Shown: in pieces, positions 1 to 8,948 of the stretch | Position numbering within the stretch: position 1 is the first letter of the stretch | Layout: every line of letters starts with the position of its first letter | Source: Nitrospira sp. | GTDB lineage: Bacteria > Nitrospirota > Nitrospiria > Nitrospirales > Nitrospiraceae | Assembly (NCBI GenBank): GCA_020853775.1 | Contig: JADYYH010000024.1 | Coordinates: 44,006-108,005, forward strand | Reading direction: 5' to 3' | DNA: 64,000 nt | Position numbers and translations under genes: made by a program | Notes under the pieces: generated by a model | Database searches by the model: none | What the model saw: the letters and a program-made list of their open reading frames with translations, nothing else | What the model was told of the DNA's origin: nothing

Positions 1-1
1 C

Positions 2-1690
2 AAACGCCGCAGTTCCTTCAGCGGCTTGCTCCATACCGTGCATATCACGTTCGACAACAGCCAGTCGGCGACCGACACGATCATGGACATCCGGTCGGAC
101 GACACACCGGCCTTTCTGTATGCCTTCGCCAACGCGCTCGCAATGCGCAACGTCTATATCAGCAAGGCCCAGTTTGCCATCGAAGAGGGCAAACTGCACG
201 ACCGCTTCTACGTCCGGAACCGCTTCGGCCAGAAGCTGCTCGATCCGGTCGATCAGGAACAACTCCGCCTCACCGCTGTACTCATCAAGCAGTTCACGCA
301 TGCCCTCACCTGGGCGCCAGATCCGGCCAAGGCCCTGGAGTCCTTCGATCAGTTCCTCGATCTCGTGCTCGAAGGATCGCGCCAGGCAGGAAGAAAACAG
401 GCATGGGACTTTGTCAACGACAAGAAGACCTTCCCGCTCCTGGCACGTCTTCTGGGCGCCAGCGATTTTTTGTGGGAAGACTTTCTCCGCCGGCAACACG
501 TCAACCTGTTACCCCTACTGAAAGACTACCGCGATGCCCCGCTGATTAAGCCGCAAGCCTCGCTGCGCAAGGAGTTGAATCGTGTCATGGCGAAGGCGAA
601 GACCGACGAAGCGCGCAAGGAGGCGCTCAACCGGTTCAAGGATCAGGAACTGTTCCGCATCGACATGAAACACATCGTCGAACCGGGAACCAGCCTCCCC
701 GACTTCTCGCTTGCCATTTCGGAGTTGGCCGAGGTGATCGTGGAGCGTAGCCTGATCGATTGCCAGGCAAAGCTCACCAAGCTCTACGGCGCCCCTCGAC
801 TAGCGAATAAGAAACCCTGCCCGTTCGCCGTCCTCGGCGCGGGAAAATTCGGCGGGAGGGAAATGGGCTACGCCTCCGACATCGAGGTGCTGTTCGTCTA
901 CGGCGGCCCCGGACACACAAGCGGCAAGCAGGGCATGGAGAACAGTGAATACTTCGAGCGCCTCGCACAGGAATTTCTGCAGTGGATCGAGGCCAAGCAG
1001 GAAGGCATTTTCCACATCGACGTCCGGCTACGACCCCACGGCGGCAAGGGCTCCCTCGCAAACGCCTTCGACGAGGTCTGCACGTATTACAGTGCCGACG
1101 GCTTAGCGGCCCCATTTGAGCGGCAGGCCTTGATCAAGCTGCGACATATTGCGGGTGACGCATCCCTGGGCAAGAAGGTGGAGGCCCATCGCGACAGCTT
1201 CGTGTACAGCGGCGCCCCCTGGGATTTGGCGACGGCGCTCGATCTGCGTCGGCAGCAAGTGAAACAACTGGTCGAGCTGGGGCAGATCAACCTCAAACAC
1301 AGCCACGGTGGTATCGTCACACTGGAATATGCCATTCAATATCTCCAGGTTATGCACGGCCATCGCTACCCGAGCTTGCGCACTCCCAACACACTGCGTG
1401 CCCTGGCCGCGCTCATCGACGCGGGTCTCATCCCCCGTGCCACCGGCGAGAACTTGCGCAAGTCCTACCTCTTCATCCGCATGTTGATCGACGGCCTGCG
1501 CATGGTACGGGGCAACACCAAGGACCTCGTCATCCCACCACCGGAGTCCGACGAATTCATCTTCCTCGCCCGCCGCGTCGGGTACCAGACGGAAGATTGG
1601 CAAGCCGGTGCCAAACACCTGCGATCGGACATCGAACAGCATATGAAACAGAATCGAGAGTTCTTCGAGAAGATGTTCGGGAAGGTGTGA
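2..1690 (+). CDS. glnE: GlnE-like glutamine synthetase adenylyltransferase with ACT domain (5' end outside window)
   Basis: The frame is open to the left window edge, so this is the C-terminal part of a longer protein. Order visible: an ACT-like domain (about nt 80-240, with DTPAFLYAFANALAMRNVYI and HDRFYVRNRFG), a helical linker, then one GlnE-type nucleotidyltransferase domain (nt about 830-900, GAGKFGGREMGYASDIEVLF, followed by IDVRLRPHGGKGSL near nt 1020) and the GlnE helical C-terminal region (NLKHSHGGIVTLEYAIQYLQ). The family adds or removes AMP on glutamine synthetase in response to PII and glutamine. The metal-binding pair reads D-x-E rather than the usual D-x-D. An ACT domain is typical of GlnD, not of textbook GlnE. 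How much lies upstream, including a possible second transferase domain, cannot be seen. The family call is firm; direction of catalysis is unknown. Confidence 0.8.
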   Translation, partial: KRRSSFSGLLHTVHITFDNSQSATDTIMDIRSDDTPAFLYAFANALAMRNVYISKAQFAIEEGKLHDRFYVRNRFGQKLLDPVDQEQLRLTAVLIKQFTHALTWAPDPAKALESFDQFLDLVLEGSRQAGRKQAWDFVNDKKTFPLLARLLGASDFLWEDFLRRQHVNLLPLLKDYRDAPLIKPQASLRKELNRVMAKAKTDEARKEALNRFKDQELFRIDMKHIVEPGTSLPDFSLAISELAEVIVERSLIDCQAKLTKLYGAPRLANKKPCPFAVLGAGKFGGREMGYASDIEVLFVYGGPGHTSGKQGMENSEYFERLAQEFLQWIEAKQEGIFHIDVRLRPHGGKGSLANAFDEVCTYYSADGLAAPFERQALIKLRHIAGDASLGKKVEAHRDSFVYSGAPWDLATALDLRRQQVKQLVELGQINLKHSHGGIVTLEYAIQYLQVMHGHRYPSLRTPNTLRALAALIDAGLIPRATGENLRKSYLFIRMLIDGLRMVRGNTKDLVIPPPESDEFIFLARRVGYQTEDWQAGAKHLRSDIEQHMKQNREFFEKMFGKV

Positions 1691-1932
1691 GGAAGGGAGA
1701 CTGATGCTCCCCCCTGCTCGCACAACGCGCGGCCTCAGAAGGCCCTCGTTTGATGCGCACACCAGGGAAGTACTCAGACACCCTCCCGTGAATAAGAAAC
1801 CGAGCGAGCTCGGGCGGAACATTACACCTTTAGGGTAAAAAACCCCGCCCTCATAGGAAAAGCTACCCCCACACCACGCTTCATCATTGGATGCCCGAAT
1901 GCCTAGTCACTGCCGTCTCGCCAGGAGTTACC

Positions 1933-3330
1933 ATGCGACCAACCCGAAATTTGTCACGATTCTGTATCTATACCATCGTCGATTCGAAGGCCTTAGACGA
2001 TATAGCGGCGACCGGCGGTGCAGCACGGCTAACTGAGAAGAAGCCGTGGGCGACGGCGGAAAAACTGTTGGAGGAAGCACGGAAGGACGGGCAGTGGATG
2101 CCCATTATTTTTGCTGCCGCAGAACGTATCGACGATCTCCTTTATTATGCCGAACTTCTGACAATTGACCCACGCCACAACTCCACCACTTATTCCTTTA
2201 CTGGACTCACACAACTAGACGGCAGCTTCCCTCTAAGCTCGCTGACGCTCAAATCGTCCGGGAAAACCATCCACGACAATTTTACAAGGCCCTACGCAAT
2301 TTGTCGCACGCCGGCCTTTCTCAAAAAACAATCTGCAAACGGGCCTGGTCCGTCAAGCCGCAAGCAGTCAGACATCGACAGACACTCGCCAGAAGATGCA
2401 GCGGCGGTCTTGAATAGGCTCATTCCGCGCCAGCCACTTCAGCAATTAGTGTTACGAGAATTTGCAACGTCCATTCGCCATCTGCCCGCAGACAAAGAGC
2501 GGGTGCAGTGGGCAGTAACAATGCAACCAACTTTGGTCCGTCTTAACATAGGCCGTATCGAGGCCTTTACAATTTTCAAAGACAGGGTGAGGGTACTCAT
2601 CTCTGAGTCTAAAATGGATCAGGCATTGCGAGATGGGATATACACATTCGAGCAATTCCCATATAAAGCGATCCCCGGGGCCTTGAGCATTGATGTGCCG
2701 CACGAACCATTCCCCAACCTTGTGGGAAACCTGAGAGGGCCTCATATGACATTTATAGAACAGGCGCTCGCTGAAAACCGCAATACAAGCTACGCAAAAT
2801 CACATTCAGCCGGTTTGATACGGCATATCAAAGAACGATTCCCCGTCACCTCGCTTAAAGTTGAGGAGTCGATTCACCCCTCCGACCAGGAGGGCGAGGA
2901 CGACGAAATCAGAACGATTCGGGAGCGAACGGACATCGGGCCCACGGAGAAACAGCAACTGATCCAATCTCGACGCGGGCAAGGTGTGTTCAAATCCAAT
3001 GTACAATGCTACGAGAAGGCTTGCCGAGTAACTGGCATCTCAGAGCTTAGCCACTTACGAGCAAGCCACATGAAGCCGTGGAAACAGTGTACTGATCCAG
3101 AAAGAATATGCGGTCATAACGGGCTTCTGCCCGCCCCACATATTGATCATTTATTTGATGGCGGGTGGATTTCCTTCTCAAATGATGGCGCACTACTCAT
3201 TTCACGCTCTCTGAGCCCAGACATCCTAGTAGCCTGGCGCATTTCAGAGCAGCTCAATGTTGGTGATGCGTTCAGTCCAGAACAATCAAAGTTTTTGGCC
3301 TATCACAGAACCCACGTATTCAAGGGGTAA
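1933..3330 (+). CDS. HNH endonuclease (HNH_2 type)
   Basis: The start is placed at the ATG at 1933 because AGGAG lies five bases upstream; an upstream in-frame ATG at 1891 has no such site. The product is about 465 residues. The C-terminal ~90 residues carry the HNH_2 nuclease pattern: CRVTG, then ASHMKPW, then NGLLPAPHIDHLFDGG, giving the expected His, Asn and His positions. The N-terminal 350 residues match nothing I recognise and probably provide target recognition. There is no neighbouring methyltransferase, so this may be an orphan nuclease rather than a classical restriction system. Base composition is visibly more AT-rich than the flanking genes, which suggests horizontal acquisition. 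Confidence 0.8.
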   Translation: MRPTRNLSRFCIYTIVDSKALDDIAATGGAARLTEKKPWATAEKLLEEARKDGQWMPIIFAAAERIDDLLYYAELLTIDPRHNSTTYSFTGLTQLDGSFPLSSLTLKSSGKTIHDNFTRPYAICRTPAFLKKQSANGPGPSSRKQSDIDRHSPEDAAAVLNRLIPRQPLQQLVLREFATSIRHLPADKERVQWAVTMQPTLVRLNIGRIEAFTIFKDRVRVLISESKMDQALRDGIYTFEQFPYKAIPGALSIDVPHEPFPNLVGNLRGPHMTFIEQALAENRNTSYAKSHSAGLIRHIKERFPVTSLKVEESIHPSDQEGEDDEIRTIRERTDIGPTEKQQLIQSRRGQGVFKSNVQCYEKACRVTGISELSHLRASHMKPWKQCTDPERICGHNGLLPAPHIDHLFDGGWISFSNDGALLISRSLSPDILVAWRISEQLNVGDAFSPEQSKFLAYHRTHVFKG

Positions 3331-3535
3331 CCGGGCAGACCGAAGGTGATTGGCGAGGAGTCTTTTCTTATCTGAAGATTGGAGGAATACCGATCACTTT
3401 TTACATCATCATCTGCGACATTCAAGTGCACCCCCCCACAGCCTACACGACCAAGGCCCCCAGTCTATTTGACAACCTCACGACTTCGACGATATTCTGA
3501 AGACCAGAATTCTAGTCTCTTGCACGAGGTCCACG

Positions 3536-3832
3536 ATGGCAAAAATACTGTCGCTGTCAGAGGTCAAAACGCATCTACCCGAACTGGTGGCCGGGGTACA
3601 GGAGCGCGAGGAGGAAGTCATCGTCACAAAGAATGGGCGTCCCGCTGCCATTCTCATGAATATCGATGAATATACCCGCCTCAAAGAAACCGTGGATGTG
3701 TTGAGCGATCCCGGACTCATGAGCCAAATTGCCGAAAGCCAGGCCTATTACAAAACCAAACGCACAGGGCTCTCATTTGAGGACGTGTTTGGAGAGCCCC
3801 TCACGCCAGTCAAGAAGCGGCGCACGGCTTGA
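3536..3832 (+). CDS. Phd/YefM-family antitoxin
   Basis: A 98-residue protein with the Phd/YefM N-terminal DNA-binding fold: ILSLSEVKTHLPELVAGV, then VIVTKNGRPAAILMNIDEY, which is diagnostic. The C-terminal tail (about residue 60 onward) would wrap the toxin. A short GAGGT ribosome site precedes the ATG by five bases. The stop overlaps the start of the next gene (TTGA), the usual translationally coupled antitoxin-toxin arrangement. Such antitoxins normally bind their own promoter, so autoregulation is likely but not shown by the sequence. Confidence 0.85.
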   Translation: MAKILSLSEVKTHLPELVAGVQEREEEVIVTKNGRPAAILMNIDEYTRLKETVDVLSDPGLMSQIAESQAYYKTKRTGLSFEDVFGEPLTPVKKRRTA

Positions 3833-4122
3833 CCCCCTTCCGCCCGGACATTCCGCCGCATGTGGCCGAGGTGATTCGAGAGCTCCATCCTGATCTCAAA
3901 CAACTGATCAAGGCAGCCATTCGAGCCATATCGGTCGATCCTGAGTGCGGAGGCCCGCTCCAGCGAGAACTGGAGGGGTTACGAAAGTATCGCGTTCGTC
4001 GCTTTCGTATTGTTTATACTATTGCACCGAAAAGACGAGTCATTCGTCTGATGGCCGTCGGCCACCGTCGTTCTGTCTATGAAGATCTGACCGAGCGGCT
4101 CCGACGGAAGCCACACGGATAA
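3829..4122 (+). CDS. RelE/ParE-family toxin
   Basis: A 97-residue basic protein starting at a TTG that overlaps the antitoxin stop codon by four bases. It has the RelE/ParE layout: helices with IRELHPDLKQLIKAAIRAI, then the strands LEGLRKYRVRRFRIVYTI and KRRVIRLMAVGHRRSVYE. RelE members cleave mRNA on the ribosome and ParE members poison gyrase; the sequence alone does not separate these, although the GLRKYRVRRFRIVY pattern is RelE-like. It forms a type II pair with the preceding gene and sits in the same accessory patch as the HNH nuclease. Confidence 0.82.
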   Translation: MTPFRPDIPPHVAEVIRELHPDLKQLIKAAIRAISVDPECGGPLQRELEGLRKYRVRRFRIVYTIAPKRRVIRLMAVGHRRSVYEDLTERLRRKPHG

Positions 4123-4258
4123 CGTCTCGTCCGATACTCCCCCCACGTTCCAGAGGCACCCTCATCGTGTTTGTCTTGTGCCAGCGTCGCGCATCGCCTC
4201 GCGTCGAGATTCGGCCAAACCGTGGTACAGTGAACATTGCGGAAGAGGGAGGGACACC

Positions 4259-4687
4259 ATGTTGATGCGACTGTTGGCAAGGATGCTGTTGGGCGTGGTT
4301 CTGGCTTCGTGCGGGCAAGGCGACGGCGGAGCCGGCTCCGGCATCAAGCCGGCGGGAGAATGGGCCCAGATCGGCGAGACGGACAACTATACCTATTACG
4401 CTGATTACGCCAGCATCAAAAAAGCGGATGAAACGGTCGTCATGCTGGACCTGTTCGACTACAAAATCGCACAGAGCGAAGGGGGAGGAGCCCCAGCCCT
4501 GTCGAAGGCGACTGAGCGCGAATACGACTACCAGAACAAGAAGAGCCAACCACTCAAGTCGAGCTGGTATTCCGGGCAGATGAGAGCCGGAACCGTCGTG
4601 CGCTCCACCGGCACCTCGAATCAATGGTCATCCGCTGCTCAAGGGACTGCAACCGGAGGGCTATTGAAGGCTGCCTGCGGCACCTAG
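4259..4687 (+). CDS. Surface-adhesin E-like lipoprotein
   Basis: The start at 4259 follows a GAGGGAGGG ribosome site; the open frame extends 27 codons further up without one. The product (142 residues) begins with a short hydrophobic stretch ending in the lipobox LASC, so it should be lipidated at Cys18 and exported. The mature part has the pattern of the surface-adhesin E family: GEWAQIGETDNYTYYADYAS, then a Tyr/Asp-containing middle, SSWYSGQMRAGTVV, and a final ACGT. In that family the last Cys usually pairs with an internal Cys; here the internal one seems to be missing (EREYDYQNKK where YDC is common). Function in this organism is unknown. Confidence 0.6.
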   Translation: MLMRLLARMLLGVVLASCGQGDGGAGSGIKPAGEWAQIGETDNYTYYADYASIKKADETVVMLDLFDYKIAQSEGGGAPALSKATEREYDYQNKKSQPLKSSWYSGQMRAGTVVRSTGTSNQWSSAAQGTATGGLLKAACGT

Positions 4688-4689
4688 CC

Positions 4690-4720
4690 AAACAGCCGAA
4701 ACACACCATCCGGGCTGTTT
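4690..4720. terminator. Hairpin between convergent genes
   Basis: AAACAGCC and GGCTGTTT form an 8-bp stem in the 72-base gap between the adhesin-like lipoprotein (plus) and the TIM-barrel protein (minus), with T- and A-rich flanks on the two strands. It is placed as expected for a bidirectional terminator. Confidence 0.5.
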
Positions 4721-4759
4721 ACTCACGTCGGCGGGCAAGACGTTTCTAGCCGCCTACGG

Positions 4760-5938
4760 CTATTCTACGCAGGAGACATACGCCTTGGGGCAGGCCGCAT
4801 CAAGCCCCCCGGCGGAGTTCCCCTGGAGCGGGAGCTGCTGCATCTGTTCCAGCACCTGCTGGAAATGGCCCGGCGCGCGCGTCCAGAACAGGTAGTTCGC
4901 CCGAAGCCGGTCGCGACCGAACGCGAGTAGTTCGGCGACGGTCGGCACCCGCCCCTTCCCGTCATGCCTGGTGTTATCGTAGTTCGCCTGCATAATCGAC
5001 GGCGTCAGCGGAATCAGGCCCGACATCTGCGGGTAATAGAAGTACACCCCCTTGGGCCTGTTCGGGTGGTCGAAGTTCAACCCCGGATCATCCAGAAAAA
5101 TATCCGGCCCACCCAGCCCGGTGCCGATCATCCGCATATGGTCGACAAATCCGGCCAGGATCTCGCGTGGGTAATTCACGAATTGATAGGTCAAGGTATT
5201 GGGAAAGACTGCCCGCATCTGCCGCTGCACATCCAGCAAATTATCGTAGTACTTGTCGGTGTCGTGGCTCGACACCATCTCAATCGGCTGCCCCATTGCG
5301 GTCTCCGGTAGGCCGATGCCTTCGAAGTGCACGTGGCCGTTGAAACGTTTGCCCAACTCAGCCACCAGCGCCACCAGTCGATCATGTACACCCGAGTTCC
5401 ACAGCTTGAGGTTGTGCCCGCGGGGAGCACTCTGCCCAAACGTGCTGAAGGGAAAGGCGCCGCCTTCGTAGACTTCCGTGCGCATATAGGTCGGCACCGG
5501 CAGGATTTGCGGATTGAAAGACTTCAATTCCAGGAGAATGATCAAATGTTTGTTCAACGGCGCGAGTTCCGTGAGGACCTTTTCAATTCCTTTAAAATCG
5601 TAGCGACCCTCCTCCGGTTCCAGCTCCGGCCATGTAAAGCGTACCTGTAGGCCTCGTAACGCGGGCGTCGCCTTTAACTCGGCATACACCTGCGCCATGA
5701 TGCTTGGATTCGTTCGCATAAATGTCATCGGCGCATAATAGTGGCCTGGGTGCCACTTCACCACGCCCGGGGTCGTCGGCACTTCGGCTGCGTTCCCCGC
5801 GTCCACCCCAACCCACGCCCAGGGAAGGCATACAGGAGCGAGGAGGATCAAACTGAGTAGCAGCGGCAGCGGTTTATGACCGGTAGAGACAGGCACAGCG
5901 CCTGTACGTAAAGGCACTCGATTCGCTGGGCCGTGCAT
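4760..5938 (-). CDS. Exported TIM-barrel glycoside-hydrolase-like protein
   Basis: I chose the ATG at 5938 because AAAGGAG lies five bases upstream; the open frame runs 52 codons further without such a site. The 392-residue product has a long basic N-terminus and a hydrophobic segment (LPLLLSLILLAPVCLPWAWV), consistent with a signal peptide. The body looks like a clan GH-A type barrel: LRGLQVRFTWPELEPEEGRY, then LIILLELKSF, then HFEGIGLPETAMG, where the Glu after strand four would be the candidate acid/base. I cannot assign a family or substrate, and a non-catalytic role is possible. It stands apart from the nitrogen genes. Confidence 0.5.
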   Translation of the reverse strand: MHGPANRVPLRTGAVPVSTGHKPLPLLLSLILLAPVCLPWAWVGVDAGNAAEVPTTPGVVKWHPGHYYAPMTFMRTNPSIMAQVYAELKATPALRGLQVRFTWPELEPEEGRYDFKGIEKVLTELAPLNKHLIILLELKSFNPQILPVPTYMRTEVYEGGAFPFSTFGQSAPRGHNLKLWNSGVHDRLVALVAELGKRFNGHVHFEGIGLPETAMGQPIEMVSSHDTDKYYDNLLDVQRQMRAVFPNTLTYQFVNYPREILAGFVDHMRMIGTGLGGPDIFLDDPGLNFDHPNRPKGVYFYYPQMSGLIPLTPSIMQANYDNTRHDGKGRVPTVAELLAFGRDRLRANYLFWTRAPGHFQQVLEQMQQLPLQGNSAGGLDAACPKAYVSCVE

Positions 5939-6258
5939 ACGGCTCCTTTCCAAGCAGGTGGACTGCGACTGTGGGACCGCGATGGTTCTCACGGAAGACG
6001 CCATGCTAGCACGAGCGGGTCCCGCCATACTGTCCTGTGCGGTTCCGTCCTGATGTCGTGGAGGCGATGAGGAACATTGGCCCCCTCTTCTCAATTGCCG
6101 AGTGAGGCCGGCAGTCGAAATGAATAGGTAGCCCCGGGGGCAGGGAATGGTGGGAATCTCAGGAAGGTCGGCAAACGGTGGTCATGGCGAATCTGTTCGA
6201 GCACGGAGCAAACCGGCGGCGCAACAGCGCCGCCGGTTCGAACAAGAAAGCCTCGCGC
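5939..6258. other. Intergenic region, no gene seen
   Basis: This 320-base gap separates the TIM-barrel gene from the CBS gene. Apart from the strong hairpin at 6211-6238 and the ribosome site of the TIM-barrel gene at its left end, I see no supported gene or RNA here. Confidence 0.6.
6211..6238 (-). terminator. Terminator-like hairpin after the CBS gene
   Basis: A perfect 12-bp stem AACCGGCGGCGC / GCGCCGCCGGTT with a four-base loop lies 20 bases beyond the CBS-gene stop. The following T-run is short (GGTTTGC). It probably marks the end of the nirC-cynS-nirA-CBS transcript. Confidence 0.55.
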
Positions 6259-7035
6259 TTACAACTCCAACATTTTTTGATAGGCTCGTAGTAGGTCGCC
6301 GACCGACAACACACCGACGATCGTGCCGTCTTCTGTCACCGGCAGGTGCCGGATGCCTTCTTTTTTCATCAATCGCAACGCTTCTTTGATCGGCTCACTA
6401 TCCTCAATCGTCACTACCGCCTTGCTCATACAGGACATGACGGTGGTGCTGTTCGGATCTAACCCTTTGGCGACGGCCTTCCGGCTCAAATCCGTATCGG
6501 TGATGATGCCCAGATAACGCGACCCATCATCCACAAGAAGGGACCCGATACGCCACTTCTGCAGCAACCGGCCCGCCTCTTTGATCGAGGCGCTTTTGTG
6601 CACACTCCTGACCTCAGACGACATGAATTCGGCCACGGTGCGGCCATCGATCCGCTCTCCGAGCGTACGCCGCCAATCGCGGCCGACCCTGGCGCTACGC
6701 TTGAGTTCGAGCTGGGCGAGGCAACTCTCCAGGACCTGTTTGCGCTGATGCAGGCTCTCACGTTCGAGATTATGCGTCCCCGCCTCCTGTGCCTCCTCCG
6801 GAAGAATCGCTGCCTCACCAAGCTTGGCATACTGATACGCTTCGAGTTCCTCCGAGGCTCCGCCAAACACCTCGCTCAGCAGTTCCTCGGCCTGCTCGTC
6901 AAACGCATCCAGCGACACATTGCCCTTCCGTCTCGACAAAAACGTCTGAAAGGTCGCCAACGTCCCACGGATCTCTTCGATATGCCGACTGAGCACATCA
7001 GCCGGCTCCTGGCTCGTCTTCACTTTCTTGGCCAT
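6259..7035 (-). CDS. Two-CBS-domain protein
   Basis: A 258-residue soluble protein with an AGGAGG ribosome site before the ATG. Residues 1-125 are charged and helical, with no family I recognise. Residues about 130-255 hold two CBS motifs: FMSSEVRSVHKSASIKEA...GIITDTDL and MSKAVVTIEDSEPIKEAL...GVLSVGDLL. CBS pairs bind adenine nucleotides and usually gate a partner domain or protein. The gene follows nirA by 62 bases on the same strand, so it may be co-transcribed with the nitrite/cyanate genes, but a direct role in nitrogen use is only inferred from position. Confidence 0.75.
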   Translation of the reverse strand: MAKKVKTSQEPADVLSRHIEEIRGTLATFQTFLSRRKGNVSLDAFDEQAEELLSEVFGGASEELEAYQYAKLGEAAILPEEAQEAGTHNLERESLHQRKQVLESCLAQLELKRSARVGRDWRRTLGERIDGRTVAEFMSSEVRSVHKSASIKEAGRLLQKWRIGSLLVDDGSRYLGIITDTDLSRKAVAKGLDPNSTTVMSCMSKAVVTIEDSEPIKEALRLMKKEGIRHLPVTEDGTIVGVLSVGDLLRAYQKMLEL

Positions 7036-7097
7036 ACCGCCTCCTTGTTGAGGCCAGGAGAATAACGCAAGTCCGATGTCGGCTCAAGCCTCACATC

Positions 7098-8702
7098 TCA
7101 TGTCGAGAACGGTTGCGGCGTGAGGCCTGGCACGATGGCGGCCATCCTGACGTCGGACGACGCCTTAGCCGCGCCCGCGGCTTTCGGGGCGGCCTTTCCA
7201 CGCACACGATGCATTTTCTCTCGCGTATGGTAGGGCATGAGGTTCTCGAGGACTGCCGGCAGCTTGTCGCAAGGCACATCCTCCATGATCTTGGTGGCCA
7301 GCTTCGGATCCGGCCCCGACCGGCCGCCGACAAAAATATCGACGGCATCGACGACCTTTCCCCCGACTCTCGCCTTCTTGCCAAGCAGCCCGACATCCGC
7401 GACGAGATGATTGCCACATCCAGCCGGGCACCCGGACCAGTGCAACGTGATGGGCTTCAGCCCCTCCCCCAGCTTGTGTTCTAAAACTTGGGCCGTTTCA
7501 ACGGCCCGACGTTTCGTTTCAATGACGGCCAGGTTGCAATAGTCACTCCCGACACAACTGACAAGCCCCTTGTAGAGCGGTGACGGATTGTAGGCAAATT
7601 GTTTCACGAGCGGCTCCTCCGCCAATTCACCCACCACACGGTCGCTGATGTGAGGAATCACAAAGGCTTGAGCCGGCGAAAGCCGCACTTCACCCGTCCC
7701 ATAGCGATCCGCCAGCGCCGCAATGTTGCGCAAATCAGCGGCTTTGATCCGTCCCACCAAGATCTTCAGGCCGATATAGTTCAAGCCGCGTTGCTTTTGT
7801 CGAAAAATGCCGATGTGGTCGCGCTCACCCGCCGCCCGAGCATCGACTCCCGCCGACGGCAACGCACGGCCCATGCGCACCTCCACTTCATGCCGCAACC
7901 GGGCCTCGCCCCAGGCTTCGACGAGAAATGCGAGCCGTGCTTGCGCGCGATTCTCGCGCAGACCATGGTCACGGTAGATGTGCAACAGCGTTCGGCACAC
8001 CTCGAAAGCTTCCGCCGGATTTACAAACATGTCCAACGAACTGGCGATGCGATAGCCACCGGAGCCCAGCTTGCCTCCGACCAAGACGTTGTAGCCGAAA
8101 TATTTGTCGTGCCCTAAATCATGATGGGCAGGCACCAGCGCGATATCTTGCGTCTCCGTGTGGAGGCAGTTATCCGTGCAGCCGGTCACGGCGATGTTGC
8201 ACTTTCGCGGCAAATTCGTATAGGCAGGATTCCCCAACACTTCGTGGTTGATCGCGCGCACGATCTCTGTCCCGTCGAGCAACTCATTGGGATTCAGACC
8301 CGCTACCGGACAGGTCATGACATTACGCACGCTGTCCATGCCGGTTTGCATCGATGTGAGCCCGACCTCCCCCAGTTTTGCGAAGACCGTGGGCACGTGG
8401 GCGATCGTCAAGTGGCGCAGTTGCACTTGTTGCCGGGTGGTCACATCGATCACGCCATTGCCATAGGCTGCCGCAATATCCGCCAGCGCTTGGAGCTGGA
8501 CTGATGTCGTTTGGCCGCCCGGCATCCGCACTCGCAACATGAAAAAACCCGGCGTGGGATTCCGTAAAAACAGTCCGTACCATTTCAGCCGTTGAATATC
8601 GTCTTCCGGAATGGACTCCCACCCTGCTTCCGCATAGTGCGCAAGAAGGTCGCGCACCGACAATCCATCTCGCTCGGACTTGATCGCTTCAATCTTGTTC
8701 AT
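7098..8702 (-). CDS. nirA: Ferredoxin-dependent assimilatory nitrite reductase
   Basis: A 534-residue siroheme/4Fe-4S reductase that converts nitrite to ammonium (the sulfite reductase family shares the fold). The cluster- and siroheme-binding cysteines are visible as CVGSDYC (C-x5-C) near residue 390 and SGCPAGCGNH (C-x3-C) near residue 425. Also present are the duplicated nitrite/sulfite reductase motifs TTRQQVQLRHL and TGCTDNCLHTETQDI. Its start overlaps the stop of the preceding small wHTH gene (ATGA), and NirC and cyanase lie just upstream; this context favours nitrite over sulfite as substrate. The C-terminal 35 residues form an Ala/Lys-rich tail outside the catalytic core. It would supply ammonium for biosynthesis in the cytoplasm. 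Confidence 0.88.
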   Translation of the reverse strand: MNKIEAIKSERDGLSVRDLLAHYAEAGWESIPEDDIQRLKWYGLFLRNPTPGFFMLRVRMPGGQTTSVQLQALADIAAAYGNGVIDVTTRQQVQLRHLTIAHVPTVFAKLGEVGLTSMQTGMDSVRNVMTCPVAGLNPNELLDGTEIVRAINHEVLGNPAYTNLPRKCNIAVTGCTDNCLHTETQDIALVPAHHDLGHDKYFGYNVLVGGKLGSGGYRIASSLDMFVNPAEAFEVCRTLLHIYRDHGLRENRAQARLAFLVEAWGEARLRHEVEVRMGRALPSAGVDARAAGERDHIGIFRQKQRGLNYIGLKILVGRIKAADLRNIAALADRYGTGEVRLSPAQAFVIPHISDRVVGELAEEPLVKQFAYNPSPLYKGLVSCVGSDYCNLAVIETKRRAVETAQVLEHKLGEGLKPITLHWSGCPAGCGNHLVADVGLLGKKARVGGKVVDAVDIFVGGRSGPDPKLATKIMEDVPCDKLPAVLENLMPYHTREKMHRVRGKAAPKAAGAAKASSDVRMAAIVPGLTPQPFST

Positions 8703-8896
8703 CTCGTGCTCCCCAGTGCGACGGAATAGTCCAGGCCAGATTTTCTCAACACCACCGCGCCCTCCCGACTCAATCGATCGACCACCAGCAACACCTGTGA
8801 CGCGCTCAAACCGGAGAGGGCCATCAATTCCTCGAATGATTGGGGCGCCTGCCGCCTGAGCAGCGTCAGCACTGCGGTTTCTTCATTCGTCTTCAT
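8699..8896 (-). CDS. Small winged-helix-like protein of the nirA operon
   Basis: The ATG at 8896 follows GGGAGGACACC, so I use it rather than an open-frame start 14 codons earlier. The 65-residue product reads like a single winged helix-turn-helix: VLTLLRRQAPQSFEELMALS, then LSASQVLLVVDRLSREGAVV, then a short wing with LDYSVAL. It has no second domain. It is translationally coupled to nirA and follows cynS by 52 bases. It could be a local DNA-binding regulator or a small partner of the reductase; nothing in the sequence decides this. Confidence 0.65.
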   Translation of the reverse strand: MKTNEETAVLTLLRRQAPQSFEELMALSGLSASQVLLVVDRLSREGAVVLRKSGLDYSVALGSTR

Positions 8897-8948
8897 GGTG
8901 TCCTCCCTTCGTCTGAGCGCCGTCTCAGCCGCACCCAAGGTTTATCGA

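Noticed and set aside
1103..1822. 239-codon minus-strand open frame over the glnE end
   Set aside because: Mostly antisense to conserved GlnE coding sequence; no signal or domain.
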